Of a DNA stretch of 32,531 nt, positions 8,024 through 15,794 are shown one piece after another. The translations under genes were made by a program, and so were the position numbers. The notes beneath the pieces are model-generated. The model searched no databases, was not told where the DNA came from, and saw only the letters and a program-made list of their open reading frames with translations. Origin of the DNA: Paenibacillus sp. oral taxon 786 str. D14 (GTDB taxonomy: Bacteria > Bacillota > Bacilli > Paenibacillales > Paenibacillaceae); contig NZ_GG695995.1 of assembly GCF_000159955.1 (NCBI RefSeq), positions 10,321 through 42,851 of the forward strand. The letters are read 5' to 3'. Numbering within the stretch: position 1 is the stretch's first letter; every line of letters begins with the position of its first letter.

Positions 8024-8375
8024 GTGGCATCTCCCCTTTTTCCCAGAAACCTGTCCTAGTTCAACTCTATGATTTGTCCACCTCGAATATTCCGCAGTGC
8101 ACATTTTTTGGAAGTTGTGATATAATTCATTGCACAACTGCAATCGTTTACAAAATTTCTTTATTGTTGTGATAAAATCATTTAATGTACCCGGCGGTGC
8201 TGAAGCGGTTCCCATGTTTTCGGAAATCCAGTATGATGAAGAAGTAAGCGGTGGAGCTCTATTTTTGCAATTATAGGCCCGTTATTGGTTAACTTCGAAA
8301 ATTTAAAACTTTCAATTTTGAGAGTGTTTCATGGGCTTGTTTGCTCACAAAATGTTAACAAAGGAGAGATGAATC
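8024..8375. other. Divergent intergenic region between ytvI and citZ
   Basis: This 352-base AT-rich gap must hold promoters for both genes. One candidate for citZ is at 8147-8175 (listed separately). I looked for a CcpC-type ATAA-N7-TTAT dyad and a catabolite-responsive element near citZ and found no convincing match. The last bases carry the citZ ribosome site AAAGGAGAG at 8360-8368. I see no gene here. Confidence 0.5.
8147..8175 (+). promoter_or_regulatory. Candidate promoter for citZ
   Basis: TTTACA at 8147-8152 and TGATAA at 8170-8175 are separated by 17 bases. A TG precedes the -10 region. Transcription would start near 8182, giving a leader of about 190 bases before citZ, long enough for leader-level control. 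Confidence 0.45.
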
Positions 8376-9488
8376 ATGACAGCTACGAAAGGCCTGGAAG
8401 GCATTGTTGCGGCAACCTCTTCGATCAGCTCCATTCATGATGGCGTTCTCGCTTATCGTGGTATCAATATCGACGAATTGGCGGAACGTGCGAGTTTTGA
8501 AGAAACAGCTTATTTGTTGTGGTACGGCAAATTGCCTAATCGAGCCGAATTGGACCGCCTGCAGCAGCAATTCAGCGATTACGCCGAAGTTCCTGAAGCG
8601 GTGCTAGAACAGATGAAGCTGTATCCGCAGACTGCTAACACGATGGCAGTGCTTCGTACTGCCGTATCGGCTCTTGCTTTGTATGATGAGAACGCCAATG
8701 ACAACTCCCGCGAAAGCAACCAATTAAAGGCGATTAAGCTGCAAACCCAAATACCGACCCTGATTGCCGCGTTTGCCCGGATCCGGGAAGGTAAGGAGCC
8801 TGTCGCTCCGCTGAAGAACGTATCGATCGCACACAACTTCTTGTACATGCTGACCGGCGAGGAACCGGATCCGATTGCCGTTCGCGCTTTGGATCAAGCG
8901 CTGGTGCTGCATGCCGACCACGAGTTGAACGCTTCGACGTTCTCTGCACGGGTAACGATTGCAACGCTGTCTGATATTTACTCCGGAGTGACCTCCGCGA
9001 TTGGCACCTTGAAGGGACCGCTGCACGGCGGCGCCAATGAAGCGGTGATGAATATGCTGGCCGAGATCGGGACGCTCGATCAAGTAGAGCCGTATATTCA
9101 GAAGAAGCTGGCCAATAAGGAGAAAATTATGGGCTTTGGCCACCGGGTATACAAAAACGGCGATCCGCGCGCAAAACACCTGCAAAATATGTCCCGTCAG
9201 CTGAGCATTCTGAAGGGCGATACCACGTTGTACGATATGTCCGTCAAAGTGGAACAGCTGGTCACCGCGCAAAAAGGGCTGAAGCCGAACGTTGACTTCT
9301 ATTCCGCTTCCGTATATACGATGCTGGGCATTCCGCGTGACCTGTTTACGCCGATTTTTGCCATCAGCCGCTTGTCCGGTTGGACAGCTCATATTCTGGA
9401 GCAGTTGGAAGATAACCGCTTGATCCGTCCTCGTGCGGAATATACCGGTGCTACCAATCAGAAATACGTTCCTATCGAATTAAGATAA
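8376..9488 (+). CDS. citZ: Citrate synthase
   Basis: Citrate synthase condenses acetyl-CoA and oxaloacetate to citrate, the entry step of the TCA cycle. The 370-residue length is that of the Gram-positive/archaeal type. Active-site motifs are LHADHELNAS (His182), GPLHGGANEA (His217), GFGHRVYKNGDPRA (His256) and VDFYSASVY (Asp307), giving the usual His-His-Asp catalytic set. AAAGGAGAG at 8360-8368 supports the ATG. icd follows 87 bases later with no obvious terminator, so the two are probably one transcript, as in the citZ-icd-mdh operon of Bacillus. The name citZ rather than mmgD/citA is based on that context. Confidence 0.95.
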   Translation: MTATKGLEGIVAATSSISSIHDGVLAYRGINIDELAERASFEETAYLLWYGKLPNRAELDRLQQQFSDYAEVPEAVLEQMKLYPQTANTMAVLRTAVSALALYDENANDNSRESNQLKAIKLQTQIPTLIAAFARIREGKEPVAPLKNVSIAHNFLYMLTGEEPDPIAVRALDQALVLHADHELNASTFSARVTIATLSDIYSGVTSAIGTLKGPLHGGANEAVMNMLAEIGTLDQVEPYIQKKLANKEKIMGFGHRVYKNGDPRAKHLQNMSRQLSILKGDTTLYDMSVKVEQLVTAQKGLKPNVDFYSASVYTMLGIPRDLFTPIFAISRLSGWTAHILEQLEDNRLIRPRAEYTGATNQKYVPIELR

Positions 9489-9575
9489 ACAGCAATACGG
9501 GAGCTCCAAGGAACATTGTGGTAAAATGGAGACCGTGAGATGCAGCAAACAGACTTGAAGGAGGAAAACGTAAAA

Positions 9576-10871
9576 ATGTTGAAACTCGAAAAGTTTGATC
9601 TTCCTACTGAAGGCGAGAAAATTACGATTCAGAATGGGAAGCTCCAGGTGCCTAACAACCCGATCATTCCGTTTATTGAGGGCGACGGGACTGGCCGTGA
9701 TATTTGGAAAGCTTCGAAACGCGTACTCGACGCCGCCGTGGAGAAAGCCTACGGCGGTGAGAAGAAAATCGCGTGGTATGAAGTGTTCGCCGGCGAAAAG
9801 GCCTTCAATACATACGGGGAGTGGCTGCCAGCGGATACGCTGACGGCGATCCGTGAATATATTGTGGCCATTAAAGGACCGTTGACTACGCCAATCGGCG
9901 GCGGCATCCGCTCGCTGAACGTGGCGCTCCGTCAGGAGCTGGACTTGTACGTCTGCCTTCGTCCGGTCCGTTATTTCCAAGGCGTGCCTTCTCCGGTGAA
10001 GCATCCTGAGCTCGTGGACATGGTGATTTTCCGCGAGAACACGGAGGATATCTATGCCGGCATCGAGTATAAAGAAGGCTCCGAGGAAGTTAAGAAAGTG
10101 CTGGCCTTCCTGCAAAACGAAATGGGCGTGAAGAAAATCCGCTTCCCGGAAACGTCCGGTATCGGTATCAAGCCGGTTTCGGAAGAAGGGTCGAAGCGTC
10201 TTGTTCGCGCAGCGGTTGAATATGCGATCAAGCATGGCCGTAAGAGCGTTACGCTGGTGCATAAAGGCAACATCATGAAGTTTACGGAAGGCGCGTTTAA
10301 GAATTGGGGTTATGAAGTGGCGGAAGCCGAATTCGGCGATAAAGTGTTTACTTGGGCCGAATACGACCGGATTAAGGAACAGTCCGGTGTGGATGCAGCG
10401 AACCAAGCGCAGAAAGCGGCAGAAGCCGAAGGCAAAATCATCGTGAAAGATGCCATTGCCGATATTGCGCTTCAACAAGTATTGACGCGGCCGACGGATT
10501 TTGACGTCATCGCTACGTTGAACCTGAATGGCGACTACTTGTCCGACGCCTTGGCAGCGCAAGTAGGCGGCATCGGTATCGCGCCAGGCGCTAACATCAA
10601 CTACGTCACCGGACATGCGATCTTCGAAGCAACGCATGGTACAGCTCCGAAGTATGCGGATCTCGACGTGGTGAACCCGGGCTCTGTGATTCTGTCGGGC
10701 GTCATGATGCTGGAGCATCTGGGCTGGCAAGAAGCGGCGGATCTGATCTATAAAGGCTTGGAAATTTCGATTAATAACAAAACGGTGACCTACGACTTTG
10801 CCCGCTTGATGGACGGAGCAACGGAAGTGAAATGCTCCGAGTTTGCTGATCATGTCATCAAAAACATGTAA
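9576..10871 (+). CDS. icd: Isocitrate dehydrogenase (NADP+)
   Basis: This enzyme oxidises and decarboxylates isocitrate to 2-oxoglutarate in the TCA cycle. The 431-residue protein closely follows Bacillus Icd: [14 protein letters not shown] near residue 31, the substrate-binding [20 protein letters not shown] with Ser113, the [17 protein letters not shown] segment, [21 protein letters not shown], and [23 protein letters not shown] near the cofactor site. ATG 9576 is chosen because AAGGAGG at 9558-9564 is 11 bases upstream; an earlier in-frame ATG at 9540 precedes that site. It carries about 8 more N-terminal residues than B. subtilis Icd. mdh, which follows icd in Bacillus, is not here. Confidence 0.97.
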   Translation: MLKLEKFDLPTEGEKITIQNGKLQVPNNPIIPFIEGDGTGRDIWKASKRVLDAAVEKAYGGEKKIAWYEVFAGEKAFNTYGEWLPADTLTAIREYIVAIKGPLTTPIGGGIRSLNVALRQELDLYVCLRPVRYFQGVPSPVKHPELVDMVIFRENTEDIYAGIEYKEGSEEVKKVLAFLQNEMGVKKIRFPETSGIGIKPVSEEGSKRLVRAAVEYAIKHGRKSVTLVHKGNIMKFTEGAFKNWGYEVAEAEFGDKVFTWAEYDRIKEQSGVDAANQAQKAAEAEGKIIVKDAIADIALQQVLTRPTDFDVIATLNLNGDYLSDALAAQVGGIGIAPGANINYVTGHAIFEATHGTAPKYADLDVVNPGSVILSGVMMLEHLGWQEAADLIYKGLEISINNKTVTYDFARLMDGATEVKCSEFADHVIKNM

Positions 10872-10915
10872 TCGTTCATTTTAAGCTTTAGCAGGGCAAT
10901 CTCCGTTGATGTAGA

Positions 10916-10949
10916 CCCTCCCTAGCGTTTGGCAGGGAGGGCTTTTTTT
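10916..10949 (+). terminator. Terminator after citZ-icd
   Basis: CCCTCCCT at 10916-10923 pairs with AGGGAGGG at 10934-10941, followed by CTTTTTTT. It closes the citZ-icd unit where mdh would begin in Bacillus. Confidence 0.92.
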
Positions 10950-10988
10950 GCCTTGTCCTTCAGCGATTTCTTTGGTTTCCATCCTTTG

Positions 10989-11018
10989 TTTCCATCCATA
11001 AATAAAATAGATTATAAT
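10989..11018 (+). promoter_or_regulatory. Candidate promoter for the membrane protein at 11051
   Basis: TATAAT at 11013-11018 is a perfect -10. TTTCCA at 10989-10994 gives an 18-base spacer but is only a fair -35 match. TTTCCATCC occurs twice just upstream, at about 10976 and 10989. Confidence 0.45.
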
Positions 11019-11050
11019 AAATGTAATTGACACGAAAGGACGGTTAGGTC

Positions 11051-11476
11051 ATGTACCAAGTCATGTTATTCCTACATATTGTCGGCGCATTGGCGCTTGG
11101 CTTCTATCTGGTTCTGCCGTTTGTGCTCGGCCGAATCGGCAAATTGTCGCTGGCGGCTCAGGAAGGGACGGTATCGGCAGTGATCTCCCTGAACCGGTAC
11201 GCGCAAATCGGGCTGATCATCCAATTGTTGACGGGCGGTTATTTGATTGGACAAGGCACTTACTCCGTCGCGTGGATGATTGTGATCGTCATCTTGTACC
11301 TGGCGATCGGCGCGTTTAGCGGAATTATGGCCAAGCCGCTGCGCTTGGCGCTGGAAGGAATTCGTAAGAATCAAACCGTGACGGCGGAGGAAGGGAAGCT
11401 GCGTACATTAAGCGCTCTGCTCTCCGTGACGGTATTGCTTATTTCGTTCTTTATGGTGTTCAGCACCATTATTTAA
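11051..11476 (+). CDS. Small four-helix integral membrane protein, function unknown
   Basis: The 141-residue protein has four hydrophobic segments at about residues 3-25, 46-66, 72-92 and 119-140. The first begins MYQVMLFLHIVGALALGFYLVLPFVLG. The His-containing first helix and overall size resemble DUF2269-type or copper-resistance-D-like small membrane proteins, but I cannot place it firmly. GAAAGGACGG precedes the ATG. It has its own promoter candidate and terminator, so it is a single-gene unit. It lies where mdh would be expected from Bacillus gene order. Confidence 0.75.
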   Translation: MYQVMLFLHIVGALALGFYLVLPFVLGRIGKLSLAAQEGTVSAVISLNRYAQIGLIIQLLTGGYLIGQGTYSVAWMIVIVILYLAIGAFSGIMAKPLRLALEGIRKNQTVTAEEGKLRTLSALLSVTVLLISFFMVFSTII

Positions 11477-11488
11477 TCGAAAAGTTCA

Positions 11489-11525
11489 AAGACCTGCCGG
11501 TAGATTTACCGGCAGGTCTTTTTGC
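11489..11525 (+). terminator. Terminator after the 11051 gene
   Basis: AAGACCTGCCGGTA at 11489-11502 and TACCGGCAGGTCTT at 11507-11520 form a perfect long stem with a short loop, followed by TTT. It may also act on the convergent XRE gene, because the left side begins with A residues. Confidence 0.92.
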
Positions 11526-11557
11526 TGAACGCTGCTTTAAGCCGCGTTGGCGCTTGG

Positions 11558-11911
11558 TTAGGAAGGACTTTGATTCGCTTTTTTTAACTCGTCCAAATGG
11601 GTGAACATTAATTTTAAAATATCGAGCGCCAGTTGTTTCTCTTTCGTAGAACGGTTCATGACGATCTGTTGGATCTGATCCAAGAAATGGTCGTCACTGA
11701 TCTCAATCGAATCGTGGAGCAAATAATCAACGGTAACGCCCAATTGATTCGCCAATTTCACCAGCGTTTCCAGGGACAAACTGCGTTCTCCCCGTTCGAT
11801 TTGTCCTATGTATGCGTCCGAAACTTCAATGCGTTCGGCGAGTTTTTCCTGGGTCAAGTGCATTTTATGCCGTTCTTGACGCAGCCTTTTCCCCAATGCC
11901 TCGTAATCCAT
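11558..11911 (-). CDS. XRE-family transcriptional regulator
   Basis: The 117-residue protein has a Cro/C1-type helix-turn-helix at about residues 8-62, with RLRQERHKMHLTQEKLAERI, VSDAYIGQIERGERSLSLET and LVKLANQLGVTVDYLL. A helical C-terminal part follows (residues 70-115) that may dimerise or sense a ligand. The reverse-strand AGGAGGGG site lies just upstream of the ATG. It is divergent from the glycosyltransferase gene at 12076, and the 164-base gap between them may hold its operator. The target genes cannot be told from sequence; autoregulation and control of the divergent gene are the simplest guess. Confidence 0.88.
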   Translation of the reverse strand: MDYEALGKRLRQERHKMHLTQEKLAERIEVSDAYIGQIERGERSLSLETLVKLANQLGVTVDYLLHDSIEISDDHFLDQIQQIVMNRSTKEKQLALDILKLMFTHLDELKKANQSPS

Positions 11912-11981
11912 ATTACCCCTCCTGTATTTACCTTAAGTTAGAACCTGATGGAAAGATAATAAACTACAGGTTTTGTTTGTA

Positions 11982-12010
11982 TTTACTGCAAGTACGAATT
12001 GGGTTATTAT
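11982..12010 (+). promoter_or_regulatory. Candidate promoter for the glycosyltransferase gene
   Basis: TTTACT at 11982-11987 and TATTAT at 12005-12010 have a 17-base spacer. Two opposed copies of TTCTAAC flank the region: the complement at 11936-11942 and the forward copy at 12049-12055. They could be regulator sites, but this is weak. Confidence 0.45.
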
Positions 12011-12075
12011 GGAATTACAGGATTTTTTAAATTATATCCTATTATTTATTCTAACTAAATATAAGGAGATCATGT

Positions 12076-12966
12076 ATGTCTTCCTCATCAACTTCAGTTT
12101 CAATTATTATCGCTGTCAAGAATAACGGAATCGATTTGTACACGACGATGGAATCTTTAAAAGTGTCGCATACGACCTTGCCTTATGAAGTGATTATCGT
12201 TGATGAAGGTTCGATTGACGGGTGCTGTGATTTTTTGATGAATTACCGGTTCGATCGGCCGATTCAACGGATCAAGGGAGAGCCCGGAACATCGGCGCGC
12301 AATCTCGGCGCAGCGCATGCGAGAGGGGATTACCTGATCTTCAGCGGCTCTCATTTATATTATGATGACGGATGGATGGAGCGGCTGCTGGAGCCGCTGA
12401 TGCAGGGACAAGCCGATGCCGTGTCACCTGCGTTTGAGAAGAGTGAACGCTCTACTGCCCCGGCCGGTAAGGACGTCGGAGGGATGATTGGCTTGTTGCG
12501 CCGCTACCCGATCCAGAGTGCAGGTCAGAATCTAGACATCCCGTGGTTGTCCTGGGAATGCTTTGCGGTCCGGCATGATACGTTTCGGGAGATGGAGGGG
12601 ATGGTGGACGGCTTTTTCGGCAAAGATGTGGAGACGGCTGAATTTTCCTTGAGGCTTTGGCTGCAGGGTGGAACCTGTCGCATCGTCCCGGATGTGACGT
12701 TAATGCAGGTGTTCCGTCAGAATTTCCCCTATGACAATAGCCGGGAAATGTGGGGTGTGGATCTACTGACCCTTGCGAACTTACATTTTGGGGATGAACT
12801 GACTTCGGTTTGTCGGGAACAGGTGAATCAGGCGTTTGGCGAAGAGTTGTTGGAAGCAGCACAGCTCAGCCCACTGGCATTAGCTCGGAAGGAGAAATTT
12901 GCTTCCCTGCGGAAGCACGATGCAGCATGGTTGTTTGAACGATTCGGGGTCCATTGGAAATCATAG
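12076..12966 (+). CDS. Family 2 glycosyltransferase, GalNAc-transferase-like
   Basis: The 296-residue protein opens with the GT-A nucleotide-binding strand VSIIIAVKNNG and VIIVDEGSIDG. The segment FSGSHLYYDDGWMERLLEPL (residues 89-108) matches the place of the DxH metal motif and following helix in polypeptide GalNAc-transferases. FFGKDVETAEFSLRLWLQGG (180-199) matches their WGGENxExSxRxWxCGG segment. The first Asp of DxH is replaced by Gly91 while His93 is kept, so metal binding may differ or activity may be lost. There is no membrane segment. AAGGAG at 12063-12068 supports the ATG. No terminator separates it from the dehydrogenase gene 99 bases on. Sugar and acceptor are unknown. Confidence 0.8.
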   Translation: MSSSSTSVSIIIAVKNNGIDLYTTMESLKVSHTTLPYEVIIVDEGSIDGCCDFLMNYRFDRPIQRIKGEPGTSARNLGAAHARGDYLIFSGSHLYYDDGWMERLLEPLMQGQADAVSPAFEKSERSTAPAGKDVGGMIGLLRRYPIQSAGQNLDIPWLSWECFAVRHDTFREMEGMVDGFFGKDVETAEFSLRLWLQGGTCRIVPDVTLMQVFRQNFPYDNSREMWGVDLLTLANLHFGDELTSVCREQVNQAFGEELLEAAQLSPLALARKEKFASLRKHDAAWLFERFGVHWKS

Positions 12967-13065
12967 ACGGATAAGCTGGGGATGTCAGGCTATCCTAAGA
13001 GGTGAGTGAGTGGACAGGTACGTTCGTACCGAGGTTCACCAATTACCGTAAAGGAGGATGCAGCA

Positions 13066-13935
13066 ATGGCAGGTAATGGACAAGCGAAGCAAACCTTGCC
13101 GCCTCAGCATCAAAACCATCAGCCAGGTATCGAATCCGAGATGCACCCGCGTCCAGAATATGAAGGGAACTACAAGGCAGCAGGCAAGCTAAAGGGCAAA
13201 GTGGCGCTGATCACCGGAGGTGACAGCGGTATTGGCCGGGCGGTGGCGGTAGCTTACGCTAAAGAGGGTGCCGATGTGGCCATCGTCTACTTAAATGAAC
13301 ACGAGGATGCGAACGTGACTCGACAGGAAGTCGAACAAGAAGGACGCAAATGCCTGTTGATCGCCGGTGATATCGGCGACGAAGCATTTGCCGAGAAGGC
13401 GGTACAACAGACGGTACAGGAGCTCGGACGCTTGGACATCCTGGTGAACAATGCGGCTGAGCAGCATCCGCAGCCAGACATTACAGCCATTTCGGCGGCA
13501 CAACTGGAGAAGACATTCCGGACGAACATCTTTTCCATGTTTTATTTGACGAAGGCAGCGATGCCGCATTTACGCAAGGGCAGCTCAATTATTAATACGG
13601 CATCGGTAACGGCTTATAAAGGCAACCCGCAGCTGATTGACTACTCCGCCACGAAAGGGGCAATTGTCAGCTTCACGCGGGCGTTATCGATGAACGTTGT
13701 TGGAAGCAAAGGCATCCGGGTGAATGCTGTTGCCCCGGGACCGATCTGGACGCCCCTCATCCCGTCTACCTTCGATGCGAAGCAAGTATCCGAATTTGGT
13801 GGAACAACGCCAATGCAACGGCCTGGTCAACCGGAGGAGTTGGCTCCGGCTTACGTCTTCTTGGCTTCGGATGATTCTTCGTATATGAGCGGCCAGGTGC
13901 TGCATATCAACGGCGGTGAGATTGTCAACGGCTAG
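13066..13935 (+). CDS. Short-chain dehydrogenase/reductase, YdaD/GSP39-like
   Basis: The 289-residue protein is a classical short-chain dehydrogenase with an N-terminal extension rich in Gln, His and Pro. The cofactor motif is TGGDSGIGRAVA (residues 50-61), followed by NNAAEQHPQ at 128 and the catalytic Ser180, Tyr193 and Lys197 in YSATKGA. The extension and sequence resemble B. subtilis general stress protein 39 (YdaD) and E. coli YghA-type oxidoreductases. An upstream in-frame GTG at 13006 exists, but AAAGGAGG at 13050-13057 is correctly placed for the ATG at 13066. The stress role is family inference; I see no clear sigma-B promoter. Confidence 0.88.
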   Translation: MAGNGQAKQTLPPQHQNHQPGIESEMHPRPEYEGNYKAAGKLKGKVALITGGDSGIGRAVAVAYAKEGADVAIVYLNEHEDANVTRQEVEQEGRKCLLIAGDIGDEAFAEKAVQQTVQELGRLDILVNNAAEQHPQPDITAISAAQLEKTFRTNIFSMFYLTKAAMPHLRKGSSIINTASVTAYKGNPQLIDYSATKGAIVSFTRALSMNVVGSKGIRVNAVAPGPIWTPLIPSTFDAKQVSEFGGTTPMQRPGQPEELAPAYVFLASDDSSYMSGQVLHINGGEIVNG

Positions 13936-13977
13936 CCTTCAGGCTAAGATTCTGAGATTGGATCAACCCATGCAATC

Positions 13978-14027
13978 GAACCCTCAAGAGATTCGGCACA
14001 GTACCGAACAAGCTTGAGGGTTCTTTC
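13978..14027 (+). terminator. Terminator after the dehydrogenase gene
   Basis: GAACCCTCAAG at 13978-13988 pairs with CTTGAGGGTTC at 14013-14023. An inner ATTCGG/CCGAA stem gives a long two-part hairpin. The following TTTCCGTATTTTT is T-rich. The remaining bases to 14239 hold the fumarase promoter and no gene. Confidence 0.85.
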
Positions 14028-14112
14028 CGTATTTTTCGCCGATTCAGCCTTTCAAAGGAATTCTTCAGTGATAATTCTCACTCATTTCGGAGCTGATTTT
14101 GGACAGAAATCG

Positions 14113-14141
14113 TCAACCGAAACGAGTTCTTATGTTATTAT
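14113..14141 (+). promoter_or_regulatory. Candidate extended -10 promoter for fumarase
   Basis: TATTAT at 14136-14141 is preceded by TGT (TG at 14133-14134), forming an extended -10. TCAACC at 14113-14118 is a weak -35 at 17-base spacing. The start would be near 14148, about 90 bases before the fumarase ATG. This promoter may also drive the kinase gene that follows. Confidence 0.5.
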
Positions 14142-14239
14142 TAATCTGAAGAATGCGATAGGTTAACGACACCATGTGATGAAGGATATTACGCGCCAAA
14201 GGGTCAAACAAGATGGCAGGGAGAGGGGAATCTTGGATC

Positions 14240-15793
14240 ATGCACCAGTTTGAAGAAAGCGTATACGAATTGATTGTGGAAGCTTCAACGAAATTGCCGG
14301 GCGACGTTCGGCGTGCAGTGAATCGGGGCCGTGCCTTGGAAAACCGGGCGACACGGGCCGGTTTGGCCATGTCGACCATCGCGCAGAACATTCGGATGGC
14401 GGAGGAGCAGGTTTCACCGATCTGCCAGGATACCGGGATGCTCACGTTTATGATACACACGCCGGTAGGGGCGAATCAAATTGAAATGAAAAAGGCGATT
14501 CACGCCGCGGTGAAGCGCGCCACGGAAGAAGGCAAGCTGCGTTCCAATTCGGTAGATTCGCTCACAGGAGCGAACAGCGGAGACAATTTAGGCCCAGGGA
14601 CGCCAGTCATTCATTTCGAGCAATGGGAGCAGGACTCGATCGACATCCGGCTGATCTTAAAAGGCGGCGGGTGCGAAAATAAAAATATCCAGTACAGCCT
14701 TCCAACCGAGCTGGAGGGGCTGGGCCGTGCCGGACGGGACCTCGACGGCATCCGTAAATGTATCCTGCATGCCGTGTACCAAGCGCAGGGGCAAGGCTGC
14801 AGCGCAGGATTTCTTGGCGTGGGCATCGGCGGCGACCGTACGACGGGATACGAGCTGGCTAAACAGCAACTGTTCCGCCCGCTGGATGACGTGAACCCAA
14901 ATCCGGATTTGGACCGACTTGAAAAATATATTATGGAAACCGCCAACCAGTTGGGTATCGGAACGATGGGCTTTGGCGGGGAAGTCACTCTCTTAGGCTG
15001 CAAAATCGGGGCGATTAACCGGCTTCCGGCAAGTTTCTTTGTCTCCGTTGCTTATAACTGCTGGGCGTTCCGCCGTCAGGGCGTGGAGATCGATCCGGCA
15101 ACCGGGGCGATCCGTGAATGGCTTTATGAACGCGGCAGCGAGGTGCCGGTGGACGGCGAGCTTGAATCGGTTGCAACAGGAGCAGCTGCCGAAGGGACTC
15201 CAGCGCCAGCCAGCAGAGAAGTTGTGCTGCAAACCCCAGTGACGGAAGAGCAAATCCGCAGCCTGCGGGTGGGCGATGTGGTGATCATCAACGGGGAAAT
15301 GCACACTGGACGGGATGCTCTGCACAAATATTTAATGGATCACGACGCCCCGTTGGATTTGAACGGTGCGGTCATTTACCACTGCGGACCGGTCATGCTG
15401 AAAGACGAGGAAGGTTGGCACGTGAAGGCGGCCGGACCAACAACCAGCATCCGCGAAGAACCGTATCAAGGGGATATCATGAAGAAATTTGGCATCCGCG
15501 CCGTGATCGGCAAGGGCGGCATGGGGCCGAAGACGCTAGCTGCCTTGAAAGAGCATGGCGGCGTGTATTTGAATGCGATTGGCGGGGCAGCGCAGTACTA
15601 TGCGGAATGTATCAAGAAAGTCAACGGCGTTGATTTCTTGGAATTTGGCGTTCCGGAAGCGATGTGGCATCTCGAGGTCGAAGGTTTTGCGGCGATCGTA
15701 ACGATGGATTCGCACGGGGACAGCCTGCATGAAGGCGTGGAGAAAGATTCGTTGGCGAAGCTCGCCGCATTTAAGGATCCGGTGTTTAAATAA
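14240..15793 (+). CDS. Class I fumarate hydratase (iron-sulfur type)
   Basis: This enzyme interconverts fumarate and malate in the TCA cycle using a [4Fe-4S] cluster. The 517-residue protein joins the alpha domain (about 1-285) and beta domain (about 335-515) through an Ala/Pro-rich linker, as in single-chain class I fumarases. Cluster ligand candidates are Cys62 in ICQDTG, Cys187 in GQGCSAGF, and Cys274 (or Cys254). The beta domain has GKGGMGPKTLAAL and a C-terminal GDSLHEGVEKDS. ATG 14240 is preferred over 14213 because AGGGAGAGGGG lies between them. The stop is one base before the next ATG, so it is coupled to the kinase gene. A tartrate dehydratase is a less likely alternative. Confidence 0.9.
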   Translation: MHQFEESVYELIVEASTKLPGDVRRAVNRGRALENRATRAGLAMSTIAQNIRMAEEQVSPICQDTGMLTFMIHTPVGANQIEMKKAIHAAVKRATEEGKLRSNSVDSLTGANSGDNLGPGTPVIHFEQWEQDSIDIRLILKGGGCENKNIQYSLPTELEGLGRAGRDLDGIRKCILHAVYQAQGQGCSAGFLGVGIGGDRTTGYELAKQQLFRPLDDVNPNPDLDRLEKYIMETANQLGIGTMGFGGEVTLLGCKIGAINRLPASFFVSVAYNCWAFRRQGVEIDPATGAIREWLYERGSEVPVDGELESVATGAAAEGTPAPASREVVLQTPVTEEQIRSLRVGDVVIINGEMHTGRDALHKYLMDHDAPLDLNGAVIYHCGPVMLKDEEGWHVKAAGPTTSIREEPYQGDIMKKFGIRAVIGKGGMGPKTLAALKEHGGVYLNAIGGAAQYYAECIKKVNGVDFLEFGVPEAMWHLEVEGFAAIVTMDSHGDSLHEGVEKDSLAKLAAFKDPVFK

Positions 15794-15794
15794 C

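Noticed and set aside
8147..8152. TTTACA ahead of citZ as a Pho box
   Set aside because: The positions 11 bp upstream and downstream do not match TTAACA. It is better read as a -35 with TGATAA 17 bases later.
9480..10853. Long reverse-strand frame (457 residues) opposite icd
   Set aside because: icd on the + strand is unmistakable. The antisense frame is His/Arg/Phe-rich, typical of a shadow of a GC-biased gene.
14069..14083. Fur-like site (TGATAATTCTCACTC) ahead of the iron-sulfur fumarase
   Set aside because: Only the left half matches the 7-1-7 Fur dyad; the right half does not resemble ATTATCA.
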